A stretch of 64,000 nt of DNA from Prochilodus magdalenae (Eukaryota; Chordata; Actinopteri; Characiformes; Prochilodontidae), in contig JAMWET010005018.1 of assembly GCA_024036415.1 (NCBI GenBank), forward strand, positions 1 to 64,000, in the 5' to 3' direction. Below, one piece after another: positions 44,801-56,309 of this stretch. The notes below the pieces were generated by a model. It was not told where the DNA came from. It saw nothing but the letters and a program-made list of their open reading frames with translations, and did no database searches. Numbering within the stretch: the stretch's first letter is position 1; the number at the start of each line of letters is the position of its first letter. Both the position numbers and the translations under genes were made by a program.

Positions 44801-47075
44801 TGCTATTCCAATAGCTATTCTAGTAGGTGTTCTAGGGACTGTTCTAGAGACTATTCCAGTATTTAATCTAGGTGCTTTTCCAATAGCTATTATTGTATGT
44901 GTCCTAGGGGCTGTTCTAGAGACTATTCCAGTATTTAATCTAGGTGCTATTCTAACAAGTTTTATTGTAAGTGTTCTAGGGGCTGTTCTAGAGACTATTC
45001 CAGTATTTAATCTAGGTGCTATTCTAACAAGTTTTATTGTAAGTGTTCTAGGGGCTGTTCTAGAGACTATTCCAGTATTTAATCTAGGTGCTGTTCTAAA
45101 AACTGTTCTAGAAGGTGTTCTAGGAGCTGTTATAGAGACTATTCGAGTATGTAATCTAGGTGCTATTCTAATAGCTATTCTAGTAGGTGTTCTAGGGGCT
45201 GTTCTAGAGACTATGCCAGTATTTAATCTAGGTGCTATTCTAATAGCTATTCTAGTAGGTATTCTAGGGGCTGTTCTAGATACTATTCCAGTATTTAATC
45301 TAGGTGCTATTCTTATAGCTGTTCTAGTAAGTGTTCTAGGGGCTCTTCTAGATACTATTCCAGTATTTAATCTAGGTGCTATTCTAATATCTATTCTAGT
45401 AGGTGTTCTAGGCACTGTTCTAGAGACTATTCCAGTATTTAATCTAGGTGCTATTCTAATATCTATTCTGTAGGTGTTCTAGGGGCTGTTCTAGTGACTA
45501 TTCCAGTATTTAATCTAGGTGCTATTCTAATATCTATTCTAGTAGGTGTTCTAGGCACTGTTCTAGAGACTATTCCAGTATTTAATCTAGGTGCTGTTCT
45601 AATAGCTATTTTAGTAGGTGTTCTAGGAGCTATTCTAGAGACTATTCCAGTATTTAATCTAGGTGCTATTCTAATATCTATTCTAGTAGGTGTTCTAGGG
45701 GCTGTTCTAGAGACTATTCCAGTATTTAATCTAGGTGCTATTCTAATATCTATTCTAGTAGGTGTTCTAGGCACTGTTCTAGAGACTATTCCAGTATTTA
45801 ATCTAGGTGCTATTCTAATAGCTATTCCAGTAGGTATTCTAGGGGCTGTTCTAGAGGCTATTCCAGTATTTAATCTAGATGCTATTCTAATAGCTGTTCT
45901 AGTAGGTGTTCTAGGGGATGTTCTAGATACTATTCCAGTATTTAATCTAGGTGCTATTCTAATAGCTATTCTAGTAGGTGTTCTAGGGGCTGTTCTAGAT
46001 ACTATTCCAGTATTTAATCTAGGTGCTATTCTAATAGCTATTCTAGTAGGTGTTCTAGGGGCTGTTATAGAGACTAATCCAGTATTTAATCCAGGTGCTT
46101 TTCTAATAGCTATTCCAGTAGGTATTCTATGGGCTGTCCTAGAGACTATTCCAGTATTTAATCTAAGTGCTACTCTAATAGCTATTCTAGTAGGTGTTCT
46201 AGGAGCTGTTCTAGATACTATTCCAGTATTTAATCTAGGTGCCATTCTAATAGCTGTTCTAGTAGGTGTTCTAGGGGCTGTCCTAGAGACTATTGCAGTA
46301 TTTAATCTAAGTGCTATTCCAATAGCTATTCTAGTAGGTGTTCTAGGAGCTGTTCTAGAGACTATTCCAGTATTTAATCTAGGTGCTGTTCTAATAGCTG
46401 TTCTAGTAGGTGTTCTAGGAGCTATTCTAGAGGCTATTCCAGTATTTAATCTTGCTGCTATTCTAATAGTTATTCTAGTAGGTGTTCTAGGAGCTGTTCT
46501 AGAGACTATTCCAGTATTTAATCTAGGTGCTATTCTAATATCTATTCTAGTAGGTGTTCTAGGGGCTGTTCTAGAGACTATTCCAGTATTTAATCTAGGT
46601 GCTATTCTAATTTCTATTCTAGTAGGTGTTCTAGGCACTGTTCTAAAGACTATTCCAGTATTTAATCTAGCTGCTATTCTAATAGCTGTTCAAGTAGGTG
46701 TTCTAGGAGCTATTCTAGAGACTATTCCAGTATTTAATCTAGCTGCTATTCTAATAGCTATTCTAGTAGGTGTTCTAGGAGCTATTCTAGAGACTATTCC
46801 AGTATTTAATCTAGCTGCTATTCTAATAGCTATTCTAGTAGGTGTTCTAGGAGTTGTTCTAGAGACTATTCCAGTATTTAATCTAGGTGCTATTCTAATA
46901 GCTATTCTAGTAGGTGTTCTAAGGGCTATTCAAGAGACTATTCCAATTTTACTATTTCAGTGGCTATTCTAGGGACTGTTCTAGAGGCTATTCTAGAGCC
47001 TAACCTCAAATGGCTATTCTGGTGGCTATTGTATAGGCTGTTCTAGAAGCTATTCCAGTGGCTATTCTAGTGGTG
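41855..47075. repeat. 72-bp higher-order satellite built from 12-bp monomers
   Basis: About 72 units over 5.2 kb. Each 72-base unit consists of six 12-base monomers with the core TTCTA: GCTATTCTAGTA, GGTGTTCTAGGG, GCTGTTCTAGAG, ACTATTCCAGTA, TTTAATCTAGGT and GCTATTCTAATA. Larger blocks are duplicated too: a TTTTAATGTAGG variant recurs exactly 1512 bases apart (43136 and 44648), and an AAAACTGTTCTAGAAGG variant 1320 bases apart (43771 and 45091). The right edge (46976-47075) has 12-mers without the 72-bp order. Long frames on both strands (up to 886 codons) exist only because 72 is divisible by three. Confidence 0.95.
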
Positions 47076-47735
47076 TTGCAGCAGCTCGGCTTGTTTTCAG
47101 TCTTCCTAGCTTCACTCATATCACTCCACTGCTGTGCTTTGTTCACTGGATTCCTGTAGCTGCAACAGATCTAAAACTCTGATTCCAACTAAGCCACGAA
47201 TGGACCAGCCCCTCCTTACCTTATGGTAAAATTTCAGTCTGTACCTTGAGCCCTTCCAGCTTCAAGTAGAGTTCGTCTTAACCCGCCATCCCTAAAGACA
47301 CGTGAAAGACAAGCGTCCAGACTCTTCTCTGTCCTGGCTCCCAGATGGTGGAATGAACTCCCACTCTCTCGGCCTTCAAACGCAGACTGAAGACCTGTTT
47401 CTCCGTAGTGCACTTAAGTGAGTGAGCACTAGTAGATGTGTATGCTGAAATACTCTGCTTGGCACTTATACTGATCATAACCTTTCTTTTCTCGAGGTGT
47501 GAATGTTGGGTGGAGTTTCCAGGTTATGCACTTACGCTTACATATATCTGTGTATTGTTCTTTCTAGGTATCAGCACTGGCCCTTGTTCGAGCACCATCT
47601 GAGATCATGGCGAGTTTTAGACTCAAACCTTCTTATACTAACTGGGAAACATTATCCAACAGAACACTAAGCACAGCTGTAAACTGCTCTGGATAACAGT
47701 GCCTGTATAAATAAATGTAAATGTCCCATCAGCAG
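47076..47735 (+). mobile_element. LINE 3' terminal part, plus strand
   Basis: Encodes in broken frames R-L-F-S-V-L-A-P-R-W-W-N-E-L-P near 47310-47370, the conserved C-terminal motif of a teleost L2/CR1-type LINE. The 3' end has CTGGATAACAGTGCCTG and a TAAATG-type tail at 47710-47728. Confidence 0.75.
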
Positions 47736-47884
47736 AATGAAAATCTACTCATCCGTTATTTTATAAGATCAAATGTAATAATTTAATTTAAAACATTATT
47801 AAAAAGTTTTAGCATGTAATTTATTCAGTATTAACATTTAAAGCCTGAAAACTGAAAGGCCTTGTGAATAGGCTGAAAGGTTAT
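47736..47884. other. No gene seen
   Basis: Short AT-rich spacer between the LINE tail and duplicated unit B. Confidence 0.4.
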
Positions 47885-48223
47885 AAGTTGTGTGAAAAGG
47901 GTTAATGAAGATGCTGTATATGAACGTTACTTTAACAGGATATTAAATCATTACAGGAAACCGCAGATGACTTCCTGGATGGCTCCTCTTCTCAGAACGC
48001 GGGCTAAAGAACCCCAGAGGACAGGACTTATTCTGTTGCTGTGTTTGACTTTGAAGCACCACCAAACCACAAGTTTTTCTCTGTTTGGGTGGGATCTGCT
48101 TGCATACAATGCTGTAATTTTTACCTCCAAATAAAGAGTTCTCTGGAGTGATGCAGAGTAGAACCACTTTGGGGTGCGGCTTGTTCTCAGTTGCCAGTTA
48201 ATGCTTTGTCATTCATCCTAGGT

Positions 48224-48240
48224 CAGGGGTGTCAAACTCG
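48224..48240. repeat. hAT-like terminal motif, unit B
   Basis: Same CAGGGGTGTCAAACTCG and same position relative to the gene as in unit A. Confidence 0.4.
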
Positions 48241-48329
48241 AACCGGGGCCAGATTATAAAGCCTTCTCTGAGGCTGGGGTCAGAGACTACACCTGTTTAT
48301 AGTTCAGCTTTAAATACTGTATTACTGGA

Positions 48330-48674
48330 CTAGTGGAACTGTCCACTGTTTATTGGACGGTGACCAGGATGTGATCGGACTGCACGGTGCCAGGTTATGT
48401 TGACCACAGACTGTTGTTTGGAGGATGGGGCGGAGTGCACGTTAGGTTGCAGTACATGCTGGGGACTGTGGTGCAGTGGATTGTGAAGTGGGCTAACAGT
48501 AACAGACAGTCTAAATAACTTCACAGGCTGGGCTGGATCTTTCCTTGTGTTTGACACATGCGTCCTACGTGAGTGTTTGCTCACTCTGAAGTCGTTTCTG
48601 AGCTCGTCTCTAATACTGAGGACAGCACTGTAGCTAATCTCCTTTCTACCTTCATGGAGTATGTATCTACTCAT
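48330..48674 (-). CDS. Hypothetical conserved frame downstream of gene B
   Basis: Counterpart of 11373-11756, 114 codons. The first 41 residues are identical to unit A. A small deletion and a changed stop shorten the end. As in unit A, a TTTTACAG acceptor-like site stands directly before the ATG. No family recognised; it may be a decayed exon or retroelement leader. Confidence 0.25.
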   Translation of the reverse strand: MSRYILHEGRKEISYSAVLSIRDELRNDFRVSKHSRRTHVSNTRKDPAQPVKLFRLSVTVSPLHNPLHHSPQHVLQPNVHSAPSSKQQSVVNITWHRAVRSHPGHRPINSGQFH

Positions 48675-48967
48675 CTGTAAAAGTCCTCTGATGTAGTGGA
48701 GCTATCAGATTCCTGTTTGGCTGGACCGGGTCCTTCCTGTAATGATGTTGTTGCTAACACTAAAGCTGAGGAGGTAGAGATTTCTGACCATGATGTTACC
48801 TGCTCTGACAGAATGAAACTTTCATTTCTAATCCGGTTCTTTCATTTCCAGAGGTTAGAACTCTTCCAGCATAAAGCAGGACAAAGGAACAGTGACAAGT
48901 GGGGTCAAAATTCATTTATTAAGATTTATTCCAATATAGCCAAATTTAAAGATGGTACAGAGCATCA

Positions 48968-51900
48968 TCAGGTGGAAGATGGAAGAACAGCATCTGAACA
49001 GTTCATATCAGGATCAGTGATGTCACCAATACAGCCTATAGTGGGTGAATATGGTAGACTCTGCACGCTGTGAATGAACAGGTCGGTAGCTGCTCTATTG
49101 ATTCCTTCACTTAGTCTTTGATTTAAAAAGGTCCCATATGAATGTTCTAGATTCTCAGCCCACCATTTCAGAAATTCAGATTGAAATATTTCACAGATGG
49201 AATTACAGACACTTTCATCAACATCCTTAGTAATTAAGGCTCTCAGTGTCTTCTCAAACTCTCCAGATGTTTCTATTGCTTTCTCTTCATACTCTTCAAA
49301 GGTGTATTGTGGGTCTTGTGAGATTTTGGGATGAAATTTGTTTATTATTTCTAAGAATGAATGTCTTTTATCTTTGGGAATGTTTTCTTTAATGTAATTG
49401 ATCAATTCATTTTTCTTAAACTTAGATGAAGTTTTCATGAGGAATCGGGACTGAAGGTCAGATTCTCTGAGGATTATGTTTCTAGCTAATGACAGTTCCC
49501 GGTTGGAAGGGTGTTGGTCAGAAGTGTCCTGAAATTTGGAATTATATAGATTTTTTCTTTTAATAGCTGCTTCATTTGGAGTAAGAACCAATAACTGATC
49601 ATCTGTTTTATATCTAGATGAGTTTTTCTTGAGGAATTTGGATTCAAGTTCCTCCTCTTTGGTAACTGTGATCATGGTAGGTGTAAGGTTTTGGTGGTAA
49701 TCTGTGTTTTTAATTGGCTGGTATAAAGAGTCCTGATCAGGAAACGTCTTGAGGTCGTCTTCACTGTTTGTTCTAATAATAAGTGTGCTCCTTGTTTTAT
49801 TTGGGGTAAGGGTCAGTAATGGATCATCTGTTTTATATCTAGATGAGTGTTTTATGAGAAATTTAGATTTGAGATTATCCTCTTTGGTGATTGTGACCAT
49901 GGTGGGTGTAAATTCCTGGTTGTAATCTGTGTGTTTAATTGGATGCTGTAAAGAGTCCTGATCAGGAAACGTCTTGAGACTGTCTTCACTGTTTGTTCTA
50001 ATAATAAGTGTGCTCCTTGTTTTATTTGGGGTAAGGGTCAGTAATGGATCATCTGTTTTATATTTAGATGAGTTTTTCATGAGGAATTTAGATTCGAGTT
50101 CCTCCTCTTTGGTAACTGTGACCATGGTGGGTGTAAGGTTTTGGTGGTAATCTGTGTTTTTAATTGGATGGTGTAAAGAGTCCTGACCAGGAAACGTCTT
50201 GAGACTGTCTTCACTGTTTGTTCTAATAACTGGACTCCTTGGTTTATTTGGTGTAAGGGTCAATAACTGATCATCTGTTTTATATCTAGATGAGTTTTTC
50301 ATAAGGAATTTAGAGTCGAGATCTTCCTCTTTGGTAACTGTGATCATGGTGGGTGTAAGGTTTTGGTGGTAATCTGTGTTTTTAATTGGATGGTGTAAAG
50401 AGTCCTGACCAGTCTTGTGACTGTCTTCACTGTTTGTTCTAATAACTGGACTCCTTGGTGTATTTGGTGTAAGGGTCATTAATGGATCTCTTTTTTTATG
50501 TCTAGATGACGGTTTAATGAGGACTGGAGATCTGGGGTCCTCATCATTGTTGACTGGGTTAAGTAGTTTGCTGATATTGTTGAAGGGAGGTGAATCAGCA
50601 CTATAAGAACATTTTCTGTAGGTATGATCAGGTAAACACTTACAGACTGGTCCTGTGGCGCCGTAATATTTTGAGAAGGTGACGTAAGTGTTAATACCAT
50701 AACATTTCGCTAACCAATTTGATAAAGAGATTAACTGAATCATACAGGGCTCAGTATTTTTTCTCCCCATACAGGGACTGTTCACGGTGTAGATATACAG
50801 CTCACTATATTCAGTAAGCTGATTACCTAGATCTATAATTTCAGTACAAACCAAATCCTCACTATGAACCTTCCCTCCATCTTTAGGGAAATAGGGACCA
50901 AAGGGTTTTGTAAAGGTTACATCTTTCCTTCTAAAAAAGGAAAACGCATACTGAGTTTTCTTCCTCACTTTGATCTTATGTTCCCCTGACAACAACAAAG
51001 TCATTTCCTCATGTTTCCTGATATAGATGTAACTTATTGATTGGCTTACTAAATTAGTGATTGACTTATTAAAATCATAATCAGTTTGTGTAGTAAAGAC
51101 TGTACTAATGATTCTCTGTAGAATTAGATGAATATATAGTTTCCTGTTAGATAGATCTAGGTACTTTACAGAATCAGTACCAGAACAGTAATCAAAGAAA
51201 CCAGACATGGTCCAGTTTTCAGAGGGCACCCTCAGAGGCTTCAGCGGTCCAATCCTGTAAAACATTGATGAGCTGTATTAATATTCACCCTAAGTATTAG
51301 CATGAAGTTTTGGCGGGAACAAAAATGTTAATGTTATAAAAAATGAGCCACCCTAGAGACTATCCCACCAGTGGAATACAAATTAACTTGAGTCACATGA
51401 ATTGACACACTGAGTGCAAGTCAAGACCAAAATCTGGAGATGTTTTGACTCTGACCTAGAGGACAGTTTCCGAGTCCACCTGAGACTTGGACATGACCAA
51501 GGCCGTTAGTGCTACAACGCTAAAGTTAATTGGTGAAACCTCATGCTGTGAAGAACACCATGACTGAGCTGAGACAAACACAGACAATCCTGTAAATATG
51601 AAATGATAAATTAGGGACAATAACATATTTATAAACGTTTTTGGATTTGTAAACCATGCACATATCCATTTCAGTATATTCCCTCAACACTATTAAAAAA
51701 TCTCAGTCTCCTGCACACCTGTGTGATGTGACCTAGCAATAAATATGATGCTCAATAAATAATCTGATATGATGTGAATTCTGCTAATATTAATATTAAA
51801 GCATGATTCATCAGATTAAATGATTGATCAGGATCATGTATTTTACTTACTCCATCTTTTCCACAGTAGCCGGATGGTCAGTGGTGGTGAGAGTGGAGTC

Positions 51901-53573
51901 CACAGTAGCCGGATGGTCAGTGGTGGTGAGAGTGGAGTCCACGCTGTTTGAGCCTTCAGCAGATTCTGCTTCATCATCAGCAGGATTCTCACTCTCACTG
52001 TGTGGACGTCTTTTCCTGAAGATTGTGATATAATCTCATATCAGAACTTATTTACATCTGCATTCTCTTGTTTGTTAATCAATATGAAGCGTTTAAAAAC
52101 TCTAAAAAATATTCAGCTTCTTATTCATACTCTAATACTCAGACACGATTCTGATCTGTGAAGAATCCTTCACCAGGTACTGAAACATGTCTGTCCTGAT
52201 TCAGGAATAAGCTGGAAGCTCAGAAGAAGATACCGGATCATCTAGAACTCTTACTATTCCCAGTTATTCCCAGTGTTGTGTTTAAATCCAGCTAATATCT
52301 CAGTCGTTCTGTAAATATATTCTGTAAGTAGTTCTCTCAGTACCGGAGAGGTGATCTAGAACCGGAGGAGGAGGGAAAGGAGCAGGTTTATGGCTGTATG
52401 AATTAATAGAAATGTTCTGTTGTCCAGTCAGACTCCAGGTCAGTAACCCCTCTGAGGCTCAAGACTGTCTTACCTGGGCTGCTGCTCAGATGCGCTGTCC
52501 TCTGTAGGAGATGGGCTACGCTTCAGGGAAGCCTGAGATGGAGGGAGATGATTAAACATCAAACAGAAAAACGCATAAATGGATATTTTACTGGATATTT
52601 ATACTGTGGGGTCAGGGCACACCCAGGCACACCTCGGGGGAAAAACCTGGGGCACACCTGGGCACACCCGGGGCACACATGGAGTTAGGTGTTCTGCTCA
52701 GTGCCAGTTGTTTAGCCCTTTATTATGGGGACTCTTATTTTGACAGGCAGAGTTGTGTGTGGGAGTAACAGTAAACCGAATTAGCATGTAAGCTAACAGT
52801 TGAAGCTGAGTGCTAGACTGAAGCAGACCTCCATGTTTCTCCTTTCATTTTAGGCACCGATCCTGCTGAAGTCTGGACCAGCTGACTTACATTATTAGCA
52901 TTATCCGGTACTACAGATCTGCTCCGGAACCTGAGCCCGTTATTTAACACCATCTATATGGACTAATAACAACTCTGCTGTTCTTATAAAAACACTATAT
53001 TACAGTAATATGTATGAGCGTCGCGAGCACACCACCAGCCTCAGCGTCTCACCAGTTTGACTAAAATAGTGCTTGTTTACCTATTTCCTGCGTTTTCAAC
53101 TCATTATGACAGACAGATGTTAGTGGATATTAATCATCACTACATAAACATTGAAGACCATTACCTCTAGAGCTGATCAGGACACAAGACACAGAGTTCA
53201 GAGGTCTGTGTGCTAAGCTAAGGCTAAACCCGTACAGGCCAGCGCTACCTAGCATCTTTATCAGTCTAAATTTATCATCCTGGTTATTGATCCTGGTAAC
53301 ATTTATCTTTCTTCCCAACACACCTGCGCTTCCATACCTCCTTCTGGGAGCAGATATTACTTAGATGATGGATGTATATATTTTTTAAATGTAATTGCCC
53401 CAGGTGCCAACACCATTGCATCATACTTTCACACTTGGTATCTGATCTGTAAGCTAACTATTAAGGGTTAGTTAGTTAATTAGCTAATCAGGGTTTTACG
53501 GTGAATATTATTTTAATCATCATAGTCTCAAATAGTAGTAGTTACTGAACTCAAAGGAACTAGCACTCACCAT
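48968..53573 (-). CDS. Putative interferon-inducible deaminase-fold protein, copy B (spliced)
   Basis: Exons 53573-53571 (only the ATG), 52532-52474, 52015-51851 and 51254-48968 join in phase to a predicted 837-residue protein. Splice sites, including GTAAGT after exon 3 and TTTTACAG before exon 4, match copy A. The P-R-K-R-R-P basic motif is kept, with two 13-residue repeats. The deaminase-like motifs are intact (H206-S-E208 and S-P-C237-x8-C246). Four 72-75 residue repeats follow (about 343-638), then the same helical C-terminus. Relative to A, substitutions cluster just after the second cysteine and between H-S-E and S-P-C, while the C-terminus is nearly unchanged. The expected function is as for copy A; both copies appear intact, so neither looks like a pseudogene. 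Confidence 0.72.
49567..50455 (-). repeat. Coding 216-225-bp tandem repeat in gene B, four units
   Basis: Four in-frame units. Units 2-4 carry an extra F-P-G or F-P-D after K-T. The middle units are the most divergent (R-S-T-L-I-I-R-T), consistent with internal duplication after the A/B split. Confidence 0.85.
51866..51943 (-). repeat. 39-bp coding VNTR in exon 3 of gene B, two units
   Basis: Two units encoding T-V-D-S-T-L-T-T-T-D-H-P-A. They are identical to each other but differ from the A-type units at several positions, so each copy has homogenised separately. Confidence 0.92.
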
Positions 53574-53857
53574 GAAACGTGCCCTGGTTCCCCCAGGCGG
53601 AGGGCCGGGACAGGATGAAGGCAGATTACACTGGTGACGACCGGTGTCCACACAGATGATCAGTTCTACAGGGCCGTCTGTATCACTGTTCTTTATAACT
53701 GTTGGTTCTAGATCAGTCAGGAATCCACGAGTTCTCCTGTCCCAGCCCTCGGTTAGTCTCCTCTTACTGAAGGATTCTGTGTTAGAGAAAATGGTGGTCA
53801 GTCCGTATTCAAGAAGAACTGAGAGATCTGTATTGGGCTGTGGCAGGAAACCAGCAG

Positions 53858-53919
53858 TTTTATAGTCTTACCTGACGTCAGCACCATAAAGTCGGGCGGA
53901 GACTCTGAGTTTCTGTTTC
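53858..53919 (-). promoter_or_regulatory. Promoter of gene B: ISRE, CRE and TATA box
   Basis: On the minus strand GAAACAGAAACT at 53919-53908, CRE TGACGTCA at 53873-53880 and TATAAAA at 53864-53858. Spacing is the same as in gene A. The leader to the ATG at 53573 again has no upstream ATG. Confidence 0.7.
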
Positions 53920-54289
53920 TGAGTAAGGGAAACTTCTGCTACACCGCTAGATGTAGATGGAGGCGTGAGCTCAACTGAAACCAGAACAGGTTCTACTGAT
54001 TACTCCAAATCCTCAGTACAAGGTGCACCTATTTTTGGTTTATCTGAAGTTCCTGGAGATACGGCCACAGTTTAAACTCACCTCCAGATCAGTTTTTATA
54101 AATATATAAACGGTAACGGTGAAAGTATTAGACCTTCTGTTTAACAGGGTGACATTCTTCTGTTTATCAGTTCAGAGAACCTGAGCAGGTCAACACAGGA
54201 ACCACACAATACCCAAAGCTAAGGGGCACCAGAGCCACTGGATTTCTATCACAGATGGATGTATGTATTCGCATCCCAACTCTCAGAGC

Positions 54290-54851
54290 AGTACAGCATT
54301 AACCTCTGAGTCATAAAAAGTGTGGAGGAGTGGACCCTGCATCTTGAATGACCGGAGTCTCCTCAGCAGATCTCTCTTATGGCCTCTCTTTTACAGAGTG
54401 TGTGTGTCTGACCAGTCCGGTTTGTTGTTCAGATGAACACCCAGGTACTTGTAGGTTCTGACGATCTCAATGTCCCTTCCCTGGATGTTCCGGAGTGGGT
54501 GAAGAGAACTTCCTGCGGAAGTCCACCACCAGCTCTTTGGTTTTGCCCGTGTTGATGTGGAGGAAGTTCTGCTGACACCGGTCCACATAATTCCCTGTTA
54601 CTTCTCTGTTATCACTTTCATCGCCATCCAAGATGCAGCCAACGATGGCGGAGTCGTCAGAGAATTTCTGTAGATGGCAGGCTGTGGTGGTGTGAGTGAA
54701 GTCTGCAGTGTAGAGGGTGAAGAGGAATGGGGCCTGGACTGTTCCCAGTGGTTCCCCTGTGCTGTCGAGTACTGTGTCTGACACACGGTCCTTAACTCTC
54801 ACATACTGTGGCCTGTTTGTGAGATAGTCCATAATCCAGGTGATGAGATTA
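54290..54851 (-). mobile_element. L2-type LINE, RT C-terminal half (left of gypsy)
   Basis: The minus strand encodes R-P-Q-Y-V-R-V, the degraded G-x-P-L-G-T-V-Q-A-P-F block, F-S-D-D-S-A as the catalytic box, and T-G-K-T-K-E-L-V-V-D-F-R-R. It is interrupted at 54851 by a gypsy element. The upstream half resumes at about 58691. Confidence 0.75.
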
Positions 54852-55524
54852 TGTTTTTAGTTTAATGCTAAAACAGTGTCTTTGTACTTAACTTAGTATT
54901 ATAAGTTAAGGAATGAGTTCCACACAGAGAGAGACCGACGCCGTGGCTACACTTCTTCGAGAGTATTTTATTGCAGCAGGCAGGGAGTAATAACTCCTAG
55001 ATACAACAGTGCCCCACAGTGTTCATTAATAGGAACAACAACTTTACTGCAAATACATCACAACGACCCCCTCTTATTAAATGTACACACTTGTTTTTTC
55101 TTCCTTCTAACTAAGGCTGGGGGTAGACTGCCCCAAACATTGAGTGGGGTCAAGGATTATTCTGCCTTGTGTTGAGACCCAACTCACTAGATAACTTTGT
55201 ACACAAAAATGTCCAGGTTTTCCACCATTTGCCACAGGTTGAGTCTATCAAGTGGCTTACGAACTCGGAATGGACATTGTGTGACCAGTGGAGGGGAAGC
55301 TTGTGGTTTTGCAGGTGTAGCTTCAAGGTGTTCTGAAGTATTTACCACAGATCTGCCAGAAACAGATTCTGGTTCAGGCTGTTCAACAGCTCGTGAATTT
55401 GTTGTACACAGTCCATGTCAGAAGGTGCTGCTCTTTCTCTGGGCTGAGGTTGTTCTGGTAGTTTGGTGATTTCCGGGTGACAAGCCAACATCTGCTCTGT
55501 GTGCCGTTTCCAAAGCTGAGAAGA

Positions 55525-56247
55525 TCAAACCTCAACAGTGTAAGATACTGGGCCAGTTTTGGATGACACATTGCCAGGTGTCCACTTTCCCTCCCCGCCC
55601 CGATAATCGTGGACCAAAACTGAATCGCCTACTTCAAATTCGCGCTCTTTGGAATGCTTAGCCCTGTAGCTGCACTGGGTTTCCTGTGCTTGACTCACTA
55701 CAGCTGCCAAACTTGGTTTTAGAAGATCCAGACGTGTGTGGAATCTTTGGCGGAAAAAGAGCATGGCAGATGTCTCTTTTGTGGTGGCATGCGGTGAATT
55801 TCGGTAGTGTAGAAGAAAAGCATCTAACCTTTCTTGAAGAGATGTGGATCCCCTGGATGACCTTAGAGAGTGCTTTAATGTCTGCACAAAACGCTCCGCA
55901 AGGCCATTTGTGGCAGGATGAAATGGAGCAGAACGCATATGCTTCACCCCATTGGCTTTGAGGAACCTAGCGAACTCATCCAAAACAAACTGTGGACCAT
56001 TGTCGCTCACCAGAACTTCGGGTAAGCCATAGCGACTGAACATGCTCTTCAGTACTTGGATGGTCTTGGATGCAGTTGTTGAATCCATCAAACAAACCTC
56101 TGGCCATTTAAAATGGGCATCCACTGCCACAAAGAGCATGCGTCCCTCAAAAGGCCCTGCGAAATGTGAATCCGCTGCCAGGGTGCTCCCGGCCATGGCC
56201 AAGGATGTAGTGGTGACAGACTTGGAGACCTTTGATTGTGCTGGCAC
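55525..56247 (-). pseudogene. Gypsy integrase fragment
   Basis: A 240-codon open frame: catalytic core with V-A-V-D-A-H-F-K-W-P-E-V, L-V-S-D-N-G-P-Q-F (second catalytic Asp) and N-G-L-A-E-R-F-V-Q (catalytic Glu). A C-terminal chromatin/DNA-binding part follows with V-G-D-S-V-L-V-H-D-Y. The region of the first catalytic Asp is disturbed (A-D-S-H-F-A-G-P-F). The zinc-binding N-terminus is in the separate frame at 56310-56741 (H-T-G-H-P-G-M). Confidence 0.8.
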
Positions 56248-56309
56248 GATGTACAGGTTTTAGATTTTTCTTCAATTTGAGCATCGATGCCCGGCCACCA
56301 AACATAACT

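Larger units (their letters stand above)
47885..54135. repeat. Segmental duplication, unit B
   Basis: Direct-orientation copy of 10680-18340, from the AAGTTGTGTGAAAAGGG block to the AATATATAAACGGTAACGGT block. It lacks the LINE fragment and possible LTR found in unit A's introns. It has two more coding 216-225-bp repeats and three fewer 39-bp repeats. Confidence 0.88.

Noticed and set aside
42755..45415. Long repeat-protein genes on both strands of the satellite
   Set aside because: The frames follow from a 72-base period without stop codons; there is no promoter, start context or independent domain, and both strands are open at once.
41855..47075. Heat-shock-element array (TTCTAGA-like cores)
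   Set aside because: The TTCnnGAA inverted arrangement with 5-base spacing needed for HSF binding is not kept; the core repeats every 12 bases in one orientation.
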